Source: Hwangdonia seohaensis
Lineage (GTDB): Bacteria; Bacteroidota; Bacteroidia; Flavobacteriales; Flavobacteriaceae
Assembly: GCF_031932625.1 (NCBI RefSeq)
Contig: NZ_JAVSCK010000001.1
Span: 434,001-498,000, forward strand
DNA length: 64,000 nt
Direction of reading: 5' to 3'
How positions within the stretch are numbered: the stretch's first letter is position 1; every line of letters begins with the position of its first letter. The position numbers were made by a program, and so were the translations under genes. This document shows positions 16,512 through 25,334 of this stretch, one piece after another. The notes under the pieces are model-generated. The model was not told where the DNA came from. It searched no databases and saw only the letters and a list, made by a program, of their open reading frames with translations.

Positions 16512-19307
16512 TTATTGGAAATTTCGCAAATAATCTGCTAAAGATTTATCGTTTTCTAGATTTAACTTGCGTTTTAATCGATATCTATGAGTTTCCAGCC
16601 CCCTTATTGACACATTCATCAATGGCGCAATTTCTTTGGTTAGCAAATTCATTTTAATGTAGGCACATATCTTTAAATCTTTATGAGTAAGCTGGGGGTA
16701 TTTGCTTTTTAATTCATTAAAAAATTCTTCGTGTACTTGATTAAAGTTGTATTCGAACAGTTGCCATTCATCTTCATGTCCAATGGAATTATCAATTTTT
16801 CTCAATAGTCTTTTGTAGGCCAAACTGTTTTCAAAACCTGTTTTATTTTTAGCAATTTCATTTTTAATTTCAAGCAAAGACTCATTCTTTTTAACTAAGG
16901 ACATTGCCGTATTTGCCAGTTGTTTGCTTTTAAGTTTTACTTCATTTTTTAACGATTCATTTTTTAACTGAACTATTTTTTTGTCGTTTTCAATAGCCTT
17001 TTCTTTTAGCAAGGTTTCTTGTTCAATTTTTAGTTTTTCATGAAGCGCATTTTGCTCTTTGTTGATTTTGCGTTTATGAAGCCCGTAAACCAATATGCTA
17101 ATCAATAGTGCCGTAAAAAGAAAAAACAAGCTGTTTTTGTACCACGGCGGCAGCACTTTTAATTTTAGGGTTCTAATCAAAGAAACATCGCCAGAAAGGT
17201 TAGTTGCCCGAAAATGCACACTATAATCACCATTACTTAAATTAGACAATTCTAGCCTTTCGCTATCCATTTGATACCAACTTAAGGAGTCTGAATTGGA
17301 AATTGCATACTCGAAAAAATGATTGCTTGAATTTGGTGACGATACCGATATACTAATTTTTTGATTGAACGGGAGCTCGTAAGTATCGGCCGTATTTATA
17401 TCAACTAACTGTTTATCTACTTCAATACGTTCTAAAATCGGTTTTTGTGGCAATGTGGTTTGGCGTACATTTTGGGCTTTATTGATAAGCATGAATCCAT
17501 CATAAAGGTTTAAAGCGTAAATGGAATCGTTTATTTGCGAAATGCTTTCTCCACCAACTACCAGTCGGTCCTTAAATATCTTATTGGGCAACTCCAAATT
17601 AGTATTGCCATTTTCCATGGAAACAAAACTAATTCTGTCCGTTTTATTTTTTGTTACCAACAAGTCTAAATAAGGCTCTGAAATAATATCGGTGTCTTGC
17701 CCAAAAGTATCGTTTAATAAAGTGTTGGGCACAATGCTATCTATTAAGGCTTCGTATTTTTGCCATCCTTGATTGGTTTTAAAACATATATCGTTTTTTA
17801 TATTGTAAACGCGTACATTATAATCGGACCAAAGTCCTTTGTTTTTATAATCTTCAACCTCTACTTTTTCATAAGTTTCATCAAATTTTAATCTATACAA
17901 ACCCTTGTAGGCATGAGCTGCCCAAGCCGTATAAGCATCTTCGAAAACCAAATACTTAATTGGTATAGTGGTTCCGCCTAAATGCACTGCTTGCCAATCA
18001 GCATTATCATATTTATATCTCACCAAACCCGCATAGGTGCCCTGTATATATGTATTCATGGCTTCTGGAACTTTTTTAATGACCCATCCGCCTGTTGAGT
18101 TTGATATTTTTTTCAGATTTTTATCCTGCACAAGAAAAGTACCGTCGTTATGCCCACAAAACAGTTCACCATTTATTTCCTTTAAATTCCATACTTGCCC
18201 TTGTGAGTTCTCAACAAATTTTAGTTTATCATCACCTTCATCTAAATAAAACAACCCTGTATTGCTGCCTATATACAGAACGTTTTTATAATTTATAACA
18301 TCGTAAACTGCGCCTAATTCGCCAGAATTGTCATTATACAGCACATGGTTATAATTTAAATCAACAAGTGCAATACCGTTATCCAAACCTACCCATAATT
18401 TATTGTTTTTTCCCAGTCCAAGATTTAAAACCGTATTGTTTAACAACCCATTTTCTTTACTAATATGAAACAATACATTGCCTAAACTATTTGTTATGTA
18501 AACACCGTTTTTAATGGTTCCGAAAACCATATTGCCATTATCCAATTCTAAAAAACTATTGAGTTGTTGCTCTTTAATTATGGCATTTATTTGGGGTTCC
18601 CATGCCTCCAATGTATTGTTACTGTACAAATAGCATCCTTTTAATGCCGTGGTAATAAGCAATTTATTTTTAAACGCTGAAATGGAAACAACCTTTGTGT
18701 CGTATAATATATCTGAATTAACAAACGGCGCCAGAGCATCATCTTGTAACATATATATGCCACCTTTTAAAGTTGAAACATATACCTTGTTATTTACAAC
18801 GCTACATGAAATTATGGTGGAATCTGGCCTTACTTTTGATATTTTTCCGTCTTTATAAATGTATAGATTTGCAAATGACCTAAACAAAATGGCACCGTTG
18901 TGGTGTAATATTTGCCAAAACTCTTCATCTAAAGATTTTTCCTGTTCTTGAAAATTGCTCAACGACGTGTAAACCAATACACCTTTTTTATTTTTTGTCC
19001 AATATCCAAACTCCTCGTAAGATCCCGTATAAATAACACCGTTGTATGCCATTACAGACCGGATAATGGTTTTGTTTGGAAGCTGATAGAAATTCCATTT
19101 TAGGCCATCAAACTCAAGCAAGCCTTTGTCGTTGGCAACATAAAGCTTTCCGTTATCGGCAAATGATATGCCCCAGTTTTGGTTTCCTGCATTAAACTCC
19201 GTTAGGGTATAATTTTGAAAAAACGGCGCATATTGTGCGTAAGAATTATTAAAAAATAATACTATTAAGATTAAAAAGAATGCGCTTTTAAATTTTACCA
19301 AAACCAC
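16512..19307 (-). CDS. Membrane-spanning PUL regulator: propeller, Y_Y_Y domain, LuxR-type HTH
   Basis: A 931-residue protein. A signal peptide (residues 1-24, ending NSYAQ) leads into about 600 residues of short repeats such as GDNGKLYVANDKGLLEFDGLKW and LWVGLDNGIALVD, the sensor propeller of hybrid-type regulators. A Y_Y_Y-type domain lies at about 660-745 (ISVSSPNSSNHFFEYAISN), then one membrane helix (about 750-770), a coiled coil rich in K, E and N, and a C-terminal LuxR-like HTH (LTHKDLKICAYIKMNLLTKEIAPLMNVS in pieces, ending near residue 930). There is no kinase or receiver domain, so it should bind glycan fragments in the periplasm and DNA in the cytoplasm as one chain. No ATG exists: a stop lies two codons before GTG at 19305-19307, so GTG or the TTG two codons later must be the start. 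Confidence 0.88.
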   Translation of the reverse strand: MVLVKFKSAFFLILIVLFFNNSYAQYAPFFQNYTLTEFNAGNQNWGISFADNGKLYVANDKGLLEFDGLKWNFYQLPNKTIIRSVMAYNGVIYTGSYEEFGYWTKNKKGVLVYTSLSNFQEQEKSLDEEFWQILHHNGAILFRSFANLYIYKDGKISKVRPDSTIISCSVVNNKVYVSTLKGGIYMLQDDALAPFVNSDILYDTKVVSISAFKNKLLITTALKGCYLYSNNTLEAWEPQINAIIKEQQLNSFLELDNGNMVFGTIKNGVYITNSLGNVLFHISKENGLLNNTVLNLGLGKNNKLWVGLDNGIALVDLNYNHVLYNDNSGELGAVYDVINYKNVLYIGSNTGLFYLDEGDDKLKFVENSQGQVWNLKEINGELFCGHNDGTFLVQDKNLKKISNSTGGWVIKKVPEAMNTYIQGTYAGLVRYKYDNADWQAVHLGGTTIPIKYLVFEDAYTAWAAHAYKGLYRLKFDETYEKVEVEDYKNKGLWSDYNVRVYNIKNDICFKTNQGWQKYEALIDSIVPNTLLNDTFGQDTDIISEPYLDLLVTKNKTDRISFVSMENGNTNLELPNKIFKDRLVVGGESISQINDSIYALNLYDGFMLINKAQNVRQTTLPQKPILERIEVDKQLVDINTADTYELPFNQKISISVSSPNSSNHFFEYAISNSDSLSWYQMDSERLELSNLSNGDYSVHFRATNLSGDVSLIRTLKLKVLPPWYKNSLFFLFTALLISILVYGLHKRKINKEQNALHEKLKIEQETLLKEKAIENDKKIVQLKNESLKNEVKLKSKQLANTAMSLVKKNESLLEIKNEIAKNKTGFENSLAYKRLLRKIDNSIGHEDEWQLFEYNFNQVHEEFFNELKSKYPQLTHKDLKICAYIKMNLLTKEIAPLMNVSIRGLETHRYRLKRKLNLENDKSLADYLRNFQ

Positions 19308-19544
19308 TAATTAATAACTTAAATGAAGAAAAATTTGATTCAAACAAATCTAATCAATTTTAAAACAATTTATTTTAATAAAAAAAGCACTGGTAATTTG
19401 CAAAGATATTAATGGTAATTGCAGTCAATCTACGGGGTTTACAATATGATGCCACTACCTGTTTTTAAGTGATACTATTCGAGAAATAAAGATGAATCTG
19501 TAAAACCTTTAAGAGTTAATAAATTGGGCTATATTCCCATAACA
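19308..19544. other. Non-coding gap upstream of the PUL regulator
   Basis: AT-rich sequence between the regulator start and the terminator at 19545. No open frame of interest, no TGACGTA heptamer and no clear TAnnTTTG box in the right place. It should carry the regulator's own promoter, because a strong terminator separates it from the sialidase gene upstream. Confidence 0.5.
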
Positions 19545-19580
19545 AAAACGCCCTCAAAACTGTTGTTTTGAGGGCGTTTT
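19545..19580. terminator. Strong intrinsic terminator after the sialidase gene
   Basis: A perfect 16-bp stem, AAAACGCCCTCAAAAC (19545-19560) against GTTTTGAGGGCGTTTT (19565-19580), with loop TGTT. On the minus strand it ends in five Ts and lies about 60 bp after the sialidase stop. Confidence 0.9.
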
Positions 19581-19642
19581 AAAATTGCTATTTTCAGTTT
19601 AAATTATGTCTCTGTTAAGGGTTATTAACAAAGAAATTAGCT

Positions 19643-22474
19643 CTATTTTTTAATGATTTTAAAGTTACTAGTCCCTAAGTCATTTTTAACTTTTACAAAG
19701 TAAAGCCCATTATTAAAATGAGATACATCTATTTCTTTTCGCTCAACACTTACCTCAGCATCAAAAACTAGCTTGCCAACAACGTTGTAAATTTTAACTT
19801 CCGATTTTAGTGAAGCAGATATGTTTAATATCGATTTTACAGGATTAGGGAACAGCTTTGTTCCATTGTTAGAAGCTGATATTTCCTCAACATCCAAAGC
19901 AACAAAAGAATCAGCACTATCAGTTAAATCTTCCAAATTAAATCTTTTAAATTTAATTTTAGTATATCCGTCGGATTCATATAGCACTCCTATTTTTCCA
20001 TCAGCAGTAATAGCAAGAGATGAATAGGCCGAAAAACCCGGTTGATACAATTTTGAATATGCCCATGTTTGGCCTTCATCATAACTTATTCTCAATGCAC
20101 CATCTTTTCTTCCAGATGCACTTGCAGAATTGCTAAATAATATTCTGTTTTGATTATACCCATCCAATGTTGATGTGTATCGTAAAATATTTCCTTGACA
20201 AATAGGGTCTATTAGTGTGGAATCAAACGTATATGGTTCCCAGGTAGTTCCTAAATCGGAGGTGTAAGTAACAAGACGAGTACCTGTTCCATAGTGGTTT
20301 CTTGAATTTACCATGATGCGTCCATCATTTAGCTCCACCAAAGTATTTTCATCAAACTTATCAAAACTATTGGTAGCCGATCTATTCCATGTTGCACCAT
20401 GGTCTGTACTGTAAAGCAATGCGCCATATATAAAATTCGCATTACTGCCTCTTACCACGCCTATTGGGATTACCAAAGTGCCATTTCTTAACTGAATACC
20501 TGTACCTGCCGATGCCCAGTATGACCTATCGCCTGTTTGATAAAGCGCTTCCGTTAAATCTACAGGCGCAGACCAAGTTAAACCGTCATCATCACTATAC
20601 ACGTATCGAGATCTTAAACAATTAGGGCTAGTATGGTCTCCATCTGAATTCCATATAGTACTATTTGTAGAATAGGCATAAAAAATAAAAATTCTACCTG
20701 TATCTCTATCAACAACAGTACAGGCATCACCTCCATGGTCTGTTTCAATGGTTATAGCACTACCCCAAGTATCACCATTATCTGTACTTCTTCTAACAGC
20801 CATATCTATTACACCAGGAACATCAGAGGAATTTTCATAACGAACATCTGTAATAGCCAGTAATGTTCCAGCTTTTGAAGTTACCAATGAAGGAATTCTA
20901 TATGTATGCGGCGTACCATTACTTGAAAATGGTACTTGGTCACCTACGTACAAATCAATATCGACTTCAGGAGTCAACTCCTCTAATGGAGGAATGGCTT
21001 CTCCTATAATCACAGAATAATCTTCAATTTCTCCATCTGTAAATGTATCGCACGGTCCCATTGCTGGAATAGTGCTATTGGAAGAACGCATAGCAATTCG
21101 CATGGTAGTATTTCCTAATAGGGTAAATTCACCAATTGATACGCCTGAAAATTGAAGGTCATCGGTTGTATTTGCACCTGTCCAGGTATACACACTTTCT
21201 CCTGCATCAGAAAAATCACCATCTTGGTTTTTATCAATCCATATATGCACACGCTTGTTGGCTCCTGCACTCGGGTTGCCAACACCAAAATTAAATCGAT
21301 ATGATTTTTCGGCATTAAAAGCTACATTACTATCAGTGACATCTTCGTAACCCACATTTGCAGAAACATGGTTTAGCAGGTCACCATCAGTTACATCGGT
21401 AATTTTAAAATAATCTAAAAAGCTTGTGGTCGATGCCGTCATTGATGTTGGATAACAAGGACCGGCAGGAGGAAGCTCAAGGTTTATTCTATAGTCTTTA
21501 ACTTCACCACCGGTAAAATTATCACAAGGCCCTATTGCTGATATAGCACCGTCTGCAGCAACCAAAGCTACCCGCATTCTAGTTAATCCTGCGTCTATTA
21601 CTGGCCCTATATTCTTACTCGAAAAGCCAAGGTCTGCGCCCGTATTAGCCCCCGCCCAGCTAAAAGTTAATTCACCTGCGTCATCAAAATCGCCATCTCT
21701 ATTCATATCAATCCATACATGCAATCTTTTATGCGTAGTGGCTGTTGGGTTTCCTACACCTATATTAAAGGCAAATGAGGTATCGGTCATTAATGCTGCA
21801 TCAGTACTTGTAATATTTTGATAACCTACATTTGTAGAGGCATGATTTATAAAAGCACCATCGCCAGTACCTGCAGTAGAGATTTTAAAATTATTGATAT
21901 AGCTTGTTGACGATACGGGTATTGTAGGCTCACAATACGTTGGTGGTGGCGTTAAAAAAATACTTATTTTATAATCTTGAACTTCGCCGCCAGTAAAACT
22001 ATCACATGGTGATATAGGGCCTATGGTACCATTTGCGGCAACCATAGCCACTCGCATCCTGGTTTCTCCTTCCGAAATAACCGGACCTATGTTTTTATTT
22101 GAAAATCCGAGATTAGAACCGGTATTGGCTCCGCTCCAACTAAACGTTAATTCGCCAGCATCATCAAAATCACCATCTCTGTTCATATCAATCCATACAT
22201 GAACTCTTTTATGGGTGGTTAAGCCAGGGTCGCCAACCCCAATATCAAATCGATATGAAGTATCGGAAATTAAATTAATCTCGGTATCCGTAATATATTC
22301 GTAGCCCATATTTGTAGATGCACGATTTAGTACAGCACCGCTATTAAGCTGCAAATTATTAATAAAGCTTGAAGCGGTTTGAGGAACCGTGGGAGTGCAA
22401 TACTGCGCATAAGATACACTTGCACAGAGCAAGGCGACCATTATGCCAAATGTTTTAATGTAGTTTTTCATCAT
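19643..22474 (-). CDS. T9SS-secreted GH33-type exo-sialidase with three GEVED domains
   Basis: A 943-residue multidomain protein. Residues 1-23 are a Sec signal (SYAQ). Three GEVED modules follow at about 25-175, 178-335 and 338-492, each ending in G-E-[VI]-x-D-Y and carrying the acidic loop D-x-[ND]-x-D-G-D-F-x-D-A-G-E. The sialidase propeller spans about 505-850: YRIP (525-528, Arg526), five Asp boxes (562-570, 626-634, 688-696, 737-745, 797-804), a candidate catalytic Glu709 in DENTLVEL, arginines near 725 and 789, and the nucleophile candidate Tyr817 in AYSSL. A T9SS type-A sorting domain closes it (FPNP at 875-878 to ...KIIKK). It should release terminal sialic acids outside the cell. 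GEVED modules 1 and 2 are very similar, showing internal duplication. The gene stands alone between a terminator and a promoter-sized gap. Confidence 0.9.
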   Translation of the reverse strand: MMKNYIKTFGIMVALLCASVSYAQYCTPTVPQTASSFINNLQLNSGAVLNRASTNMGYEYITDTEINLISDTSYRFDIGVGDPGLTTHKRVHVWIDMNRDGDFDDAGELTFSWSGANTGSNLGFSNKNIGPVISEGETRMRVAMVAANGTIGPISPCDSFTGGEVQDYKISIFLTPPPTYCEPTIPVSSTSYINNFKISTAGTGDGAFINHASTNVGYQNITSTDAALMTDTSFAFNIGVGNPTATTHKRLHVWIDMNRDGDFDDAGELTFSWAGANTGADLGFSSKNIGPVIDAGLTRMRVALVAADGAISAIGPCDNFTGGEVKDYRINLELPPAGPCYPTSMTASTTSFLDYFKITDVTDGDLLNHVSANVGYEDVTDSNVAFNAEKSYRFNFGVGNPSAGANKRVHIWIDKNQDGDFSDAGESVYTWTGANTTDDLQFSGVSIGEFTLLGNTTMRIAMRSSNSTIPAMGPCDTFTDGEIEDYSVIIGEAIPPLEELTPEVDIDLYVGDQVPFSSNGTPHTYRIPSLVTSKAGTLLAITDVRYENSSDVPGVIDMAVRRSTDNGDTWGSAITIETDHGGDACTVVDRDTGRIFIFYAYSTNSTIWNSDGDHTSPNCLRSRYVYSDDDGLTWSAPVDLTEALYQTGDRSYWASAGTGIQLRNGTLVIPIGVVRGSNANFIYGALLYSTDHGATWNRSATNSFDKFDENTLVELNDGRIMVNSRNHYGTGTRLVTYTSDLGTTWEPYTFDSTLIDPICQGNILRYTSTLDGYNQNRILFSNSASASGRKDGALRISYDEGQTWAYSKLYQPGFSAYSSLAITADGKIGVLYESDGYTKIKFKRFNLEDLTDSADSFVALDVEEISASNNGTKLFPNPVKSILNISASLKSEVKIYNVVGKLVFDAEVSVERKEIDVSHFNNGLYFVKVKNDLGTSNFKIIKK

Positions 22475-22787
22475 TTTGTGTTTTTTAAAAGTGAGTTTAT
22501 AATTATATCATGTATTATGTATAACATAATATACAATCTTCTCAAAATTAGATATTAAACCTCGTTTTTAGGTGTAAATTTTAGTCAAAAAAGGGAGTTG
22601 TTTACAGCAGGAATTCATCACTCATCGATATTGTGCGCAAATATTTCGATGAATTGCTGTTTCTAAATTATAGGAGGCATGTTGTGAAGGTTTTATATAA
22701 AACCATTCAATGGAAAGGATTAGTGCAATCAAACTTCACATAACCCAAAATATATTAAATGAAAAAACACTAAAAACCTAAAAATTC
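22475..22787. promoter_or_regulatory. Gap upstream of the sialidase gene with a dyad and possible -7 box
   Basis: The 313-bp gap contains a perfect dyad TATTATGT-ATA-ACATAATA at 22513-22531, about 40 bp before the sialidase start, and on the minus strand TAATTTTG (22543-22550), which fits TAnnTTTG but has no TTG partner at the right distance. The dyad would overlap the transcription start region, as a repressor site would. Nothing else stands out up to the cvpA stop. Confidence 0.35.
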
Positions 22788-23303
22788 TTAAGCTTCACTT
22801 TCAGAAGTCGTGGCCTCTTCCTTAAGCGTTAATATGCTCGGGAAAATCATTGGCACCAAACCCTTTACGGGCTCATAAAGTACGGTGTCATTTATTTGTT
22901 CTTCGTCAACAAACGTAACGGTGCTATTCATTTTATCAAAAATATTCAATACCACACTCAAAATAAGCGCTATTTTCAAAGCTCCAAAAACGCCACCTAA
23001 AAATTTGTTGATGATTCCTAGCGCAGCAAAATCGGCTAATTTGGTAAGTGCCTTACCTGCCAAGGCAATAGCCAGAACTATAACAACAAAAGTGATGGCA
23101 AAAGCAGTAATGTTTATCGTTTTTTCGCTCCAATCTACTTTGGTCTGTAAAAATTCGGCAGCGAAATTGCTAAAATGTATGGCGCCATAAACTCCGGCAA
23201 CCAAGGCAATAAGCGATGCCACCTCAACAAAAAAGCCTTTCAAAAAACCACGAACCAGCCCAAATAGTATTAAAGCACCCAAAACAATATCGATAACGCC
23301 CAT
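22788..23303 (-). CDS. cvpA: CvpA family membrane protein
   Basis: A 171-residue integral membrane protein with four hydrophobic segments: about 4-22, 28-48, 66-88 and 100-125. The opening MGVIDIVLGALILFGLVRGFLKGF is the typical CvpA start with its R-G-x-x-K-G motif. The C-terminal tail is polar and ends in a Glu/Ser-rich stretch (EEATTSESEA). CvpA proteins take part in envelope homeostasis and were named for colicin V export; the biochemical role is unclear. It is divergently transcribed from the gene at 23369, with a 65-bp shared upstream region. Confidence 0.9.
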   Translation of the reverse strand: MGVIDIVLGALILFGLVRGFLKGFFVEVASLIALVAGVYGAIHFSNFAAEFLQTKVDWSEKTINITAFAITFVVIVLAIALAGKALTKLADFAALGIINKFLGGVFGALKIALILSVVLNIFDKMNSTVTFVDEEQINDTVLYEPVKGLVPMIFPSILTLKEEATTSESEA

Positions 23304-23344
23304 AAATAAAGAATTTTAACAAATATAGTAACACTTAGGTTTAT

Positions 23345-23352
23345 TAACTTTG
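23345..23352 (+). promoter_or_regulatory. Bacteroidota -7 box upstream of gene 23369
   Basis: TAACTTTG matches TAnnTTTG and ends 16 bp before the ATG at 23369. No clear TTG -33 element was found at the usual distance. Confidence 0.4.
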
Positions 23353-23368
23353 CAACTTTAAAAATATT

Positions 23369-23725
23369 ATGTCAAGAGACGAACAATTAAAAGAACGCTG
23401 GAGTTTGGTGGTTAAAAAACTATCCGACCAGTTTGCCGATGGAGACCTTCTAGACCTCGACGCCATTATTTATTTAATTGGCGTGCAAGAGCTGGGGCAG
23501 TTAGACAGAACCTTTAAAAAAGACCAAAAACTCGATTTAATGCACATTGCCATTTGCAAGTTACTAACGCCCTATGGCTATTACGAACTCGATTTTGTAG
23601 ATGAAGAGGGCTGGCCACATTACAAAACCTTAGAAGCCCTGCCGCACTTAAAAGCAGGCGAACAAAGCATTTTAATGAAAGAAGCCATTGTAAACTATTT
23701 TCTGGAAACCCATTATATCGTGTAA
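23369..23725 (+). CDS. Conserved hypothetical protein, 118 residues
   Basis: A soluble, acidic 118-residue protein with no signal peptide or membrane segment. The middle alternates hydrophobic and polar residues (LDLDAIIYLIGVQELG, LDLMHIAICKLL) and looks like an all-helical fold. I do not recognise a named domain. It lies between cvpA (divergent) and pheS, with a good -7 promoter box just upstream, so it is expressed separately. The stop TAA is the first three bases of a dispersed repeat's edge (TAAATTATTTGGGCGTTACC), a feature shared with the gene ending at 26986. Confidence 0.8.
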   Translation: MSRDEQLKERWSLVVKKLSDQFADGDLLDLDAIIYLIGVQELGQLDRTFKKDQKLDLMHIAICKLLTPYGYYELDFVDEEGWPHYKTLEALPHLKAGEQSILMKEAIVNYFLETHYIV

Positions 23726-23819
23726 ATTATTTGGGCGTTACCACAAGTGGTCGGGCTTTTCGTTTCAATCTTTTTGCTCGTGCCTCACAAAAAGGATTTC
23801 CTCTGCAATCCCTAACGCA
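23723..23819 (+). repeat. GGGCGTTACC...CCCTAACGC repeat, copy 1
   Basis: A roughly 95-bp noncoding element whose left edge TAAATTATTTGGGCGTTACC includes the stop codon of the 118-residue gene and whose right edge is CAATCCCTAACGC. Internal landmarks are AGTGGTCGGGCTTT and AAAAAGGATTTCC. The ends form an imperfect inverted repeat (GCGTTA against TAACGC). A second, longer copy lies inverted at 26783-26988. Confidence 0.75.
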
Positions 23820-23836
23820 GTTCACGTAAAAAATAG

Positions 23837-23844
23837 TAAATTTG
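23837..23844 (+). promoter_or_regulatory. Bacteroidota -7 box of pheS
   Basis: TAAATTTG matches TAnnTTTG and lies 22 bp before the pheS ATG, just after the repeat element. The -33 box is not evident. Confidence 0.45.
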
Positions 23845-23866
23845 CATTCATTTTTTAAATGACGTT

Positions 23867-24886
23867 ATGATAGATAAGATAAAAGCACTTATAGCCGAAG
23901 CCGAAGCCTTTAAAGCCCAATCAAAGGAAGAGGTGGAAGCGTTCCGTATAAAATATTTAGGCTCAAAAGGGCTGCTAAAAGGGTTTTATAGCGAACTTAA
24001 AAACGTGGCAAACGACCAGAAAAAAGAATTTGGCCAAACCATAAACACCCTAAAAAAAACGGCCGAAGATAAAGTAAACGCTTTAAAAGAAGAGTTGGAA
24101 AGCAAAGAGGAAGTAAAAGGTGTTTTTGGCGATTTATCGCGCCCCGGCGAACCTATTCAAATTGGTGCCCGCCACCCTATTTCTATCGTAAAAAATCAAA
24201 TTATCGATATATTTTCGGGCATTGGATTCAATGTTAGCGAAGGCCCCGAAATCGAGGACGATTGGCACAACTTTACGGCGCTAAACCTGCCGGAATACCA
24301 TCCGGCACGCGATATGCAGGATACGTTTTTTATTCAAACCAATCCCGATATTTTACTGCGTACGCACACCAGTTCGGTACAAGTACGCTACATGGAAAAC
24401 AACAAACCGCCCATTCGAACCATTTCTCCGGGGCGCGTTTACAGAAACGAAGCTATTTCGGCACGTTCGCACTGTTTTTTCCATCAAGTGGAAGGTTTGT
24501 ATATTGATAAAGACGTAAGTTTTGCCGACCTGAAACAAACCCTTCAATATTTTACAACCGAAATGTTTGGCAAAAGCAAAATACGTTTGCGCCCGTCGTA
24601 TTTCCCGTTTACAGAACCAAGCGCCGAGATTGATGTGTATTGGGGACTGGAAACCGAAACCGATTATAAAATTACAAAAGGCACCGGTTGGCTTGAAATT
24701 GGTGGTTGCGGAATGGTAGACCCCAATGTATTGGAAAACTGTAAAATAGATTCCACTCAGTATTCCGGATTTGCCTTTGGTGTTGGCATCGACCGTATCG
24801 CTATGTTATTGCACCAAATTGGCGATATTCGTCTATTGAGCGAAAACGACGTTAGGTTTTTAGAGCAGTTTAAATCGGCTTTATAA
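23867..24886 (+). CDS. pheS: Phenylalanine--tRNA ligase alpha subunit
   Basis: A 339-residue class II synthetase alpha subunit, normal length. An N-terminal coiled coil (about 1-90) that binds tRNA is followed by the catalytic core: GFNVSEGPEIE, motif 2 around RTHTSSVQVRYM and RVYRNE, and motif 3 in FGVGIDRIAML near the C-terminus. HQVEGLYID and YFPFTEPSAE are the other expected blocks. It charges tRNA-Phe together with PheT, which is not in this window, so the two subunit genes are separated here. The gene has its own -7 box and is followed by a small palindromic repeat. Confidence 0.98.
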   Translation: MIDKIKALIAEAEAFKAQSKEEVEAFRIKYLGSKGLLKGFYSELKNVANDQKKEFGQTINTLKKTAEDKVNALKEELESKEEVKGVFGDLSRPGEPIQIGARHPISIVKNQIIDIFSGIGFNVSEGPEIEDDWHNFTALNLPEYHPARDMQDTFFIQTNPDILLRTHTSSVQVRYMENNKPPIRTISPGRVYRNEAISARSHCFFHQVEGLYIDKDVSFADLKQTLQYFTTEMFGKSKIRLRPSYFPFTEPSAEIDVYWGLETETDYKITKGTGWLEIGGCGMVDPNVLENCKIDSTQYSGFAFGVGIDRIAMLLHQIGDIRLLSENDVRFLEQFKSAL

Positions 24887-24888
24887 TT

Positions 24889-24913
24889 GTCATTCCTGCG
24901 AAGGCAGGAATCT
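24889..24913. repeat. GTCATTCC-type small palindrome, copy 2
   Basis: GTCATTCCTGCGAAGGCAGG plus AATCT: an 8-bp stem (ATTCCTGC/GCAGGAAT) with a GAAG loop, directly after the pheS stop. It is related to 9781-9805 and, less perfectly, 37675-37699. It could also act as a 3' hairpin for the pheS mRNA. Confidence 0.7.
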
Positions 24914-24938
24914 TTCCAATTGAATTTCTAAGTTTGTT

Positions 24939-25334
24939 ATGAAAGACGATATTATTATCCCCGAAGTAAAAAACGTTTATATCGCCATTGTAAACGAATA
25001 CAACGACATTTACAACACCCAAGATTGGAACGCTTACATCATCAACGATAAAGAGGTTGATTTAGAGATGGTACTTATTGTTACAAGCGGCTATTCAAAA
25101 GATAAAACAACTTCTGTTTTCAGAAAAAAACTAGATAAACTGCCTAAAAAAAGCTATGCTAAAATCGAGTTGATGCAAGAAGAACTATTTGCGCTGAACA
25201 ATACTTTTAAAGTCTCTTTTTTTGAAGGCCATACCATGTTCGATAAAACTTATTTGTTCAGAAAAAACACGATTAATTTAAAAGCGTTGCAGCCTATTCC
25301 TTTAATGGAAGCAAAAGGTGTTTTAGTGAAGTAA
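24939..25334 (+). CDS. Conserved hypothetical protein, 131 residues
   Basis: A soluble protein of 131 residues with no signal peptide or membrane helix. It is rich in alternating beta-strand-like stretches (NVYIAIVNEYNDIYN, VDLEMVLIVTSGYS, FKVSFFEGHTMFDKTYLF). I do not recognise the family. It follows pheS by about 50 bp on the same strand, and the gap holds a small palindrome, so it may be read through from pheS. Its last 12 bases overlap the 3' end of the Kelch-like gene on the opposite strand. Confidence 0.78.
   Translation: MKDDIIIPEVKNVYIAIVNEYNDIYNTQDWNAYIINDKEVDLEMVLIVTSGYSKDKTTSVFRKKLDKLPKKSYAKIELMQEELFALNNTFKVSFFEGHTMFDKTYLFRKNTINLKALQPIPLMEAKGVLVK

Noticed and set aside
16512..19307. 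Hybrid two-component system
   Set aside because: It has the propeller and Y_Y_Y sensor but no histidine kinase, receiver or AraC domain; the output is a LuxR-type HTH.
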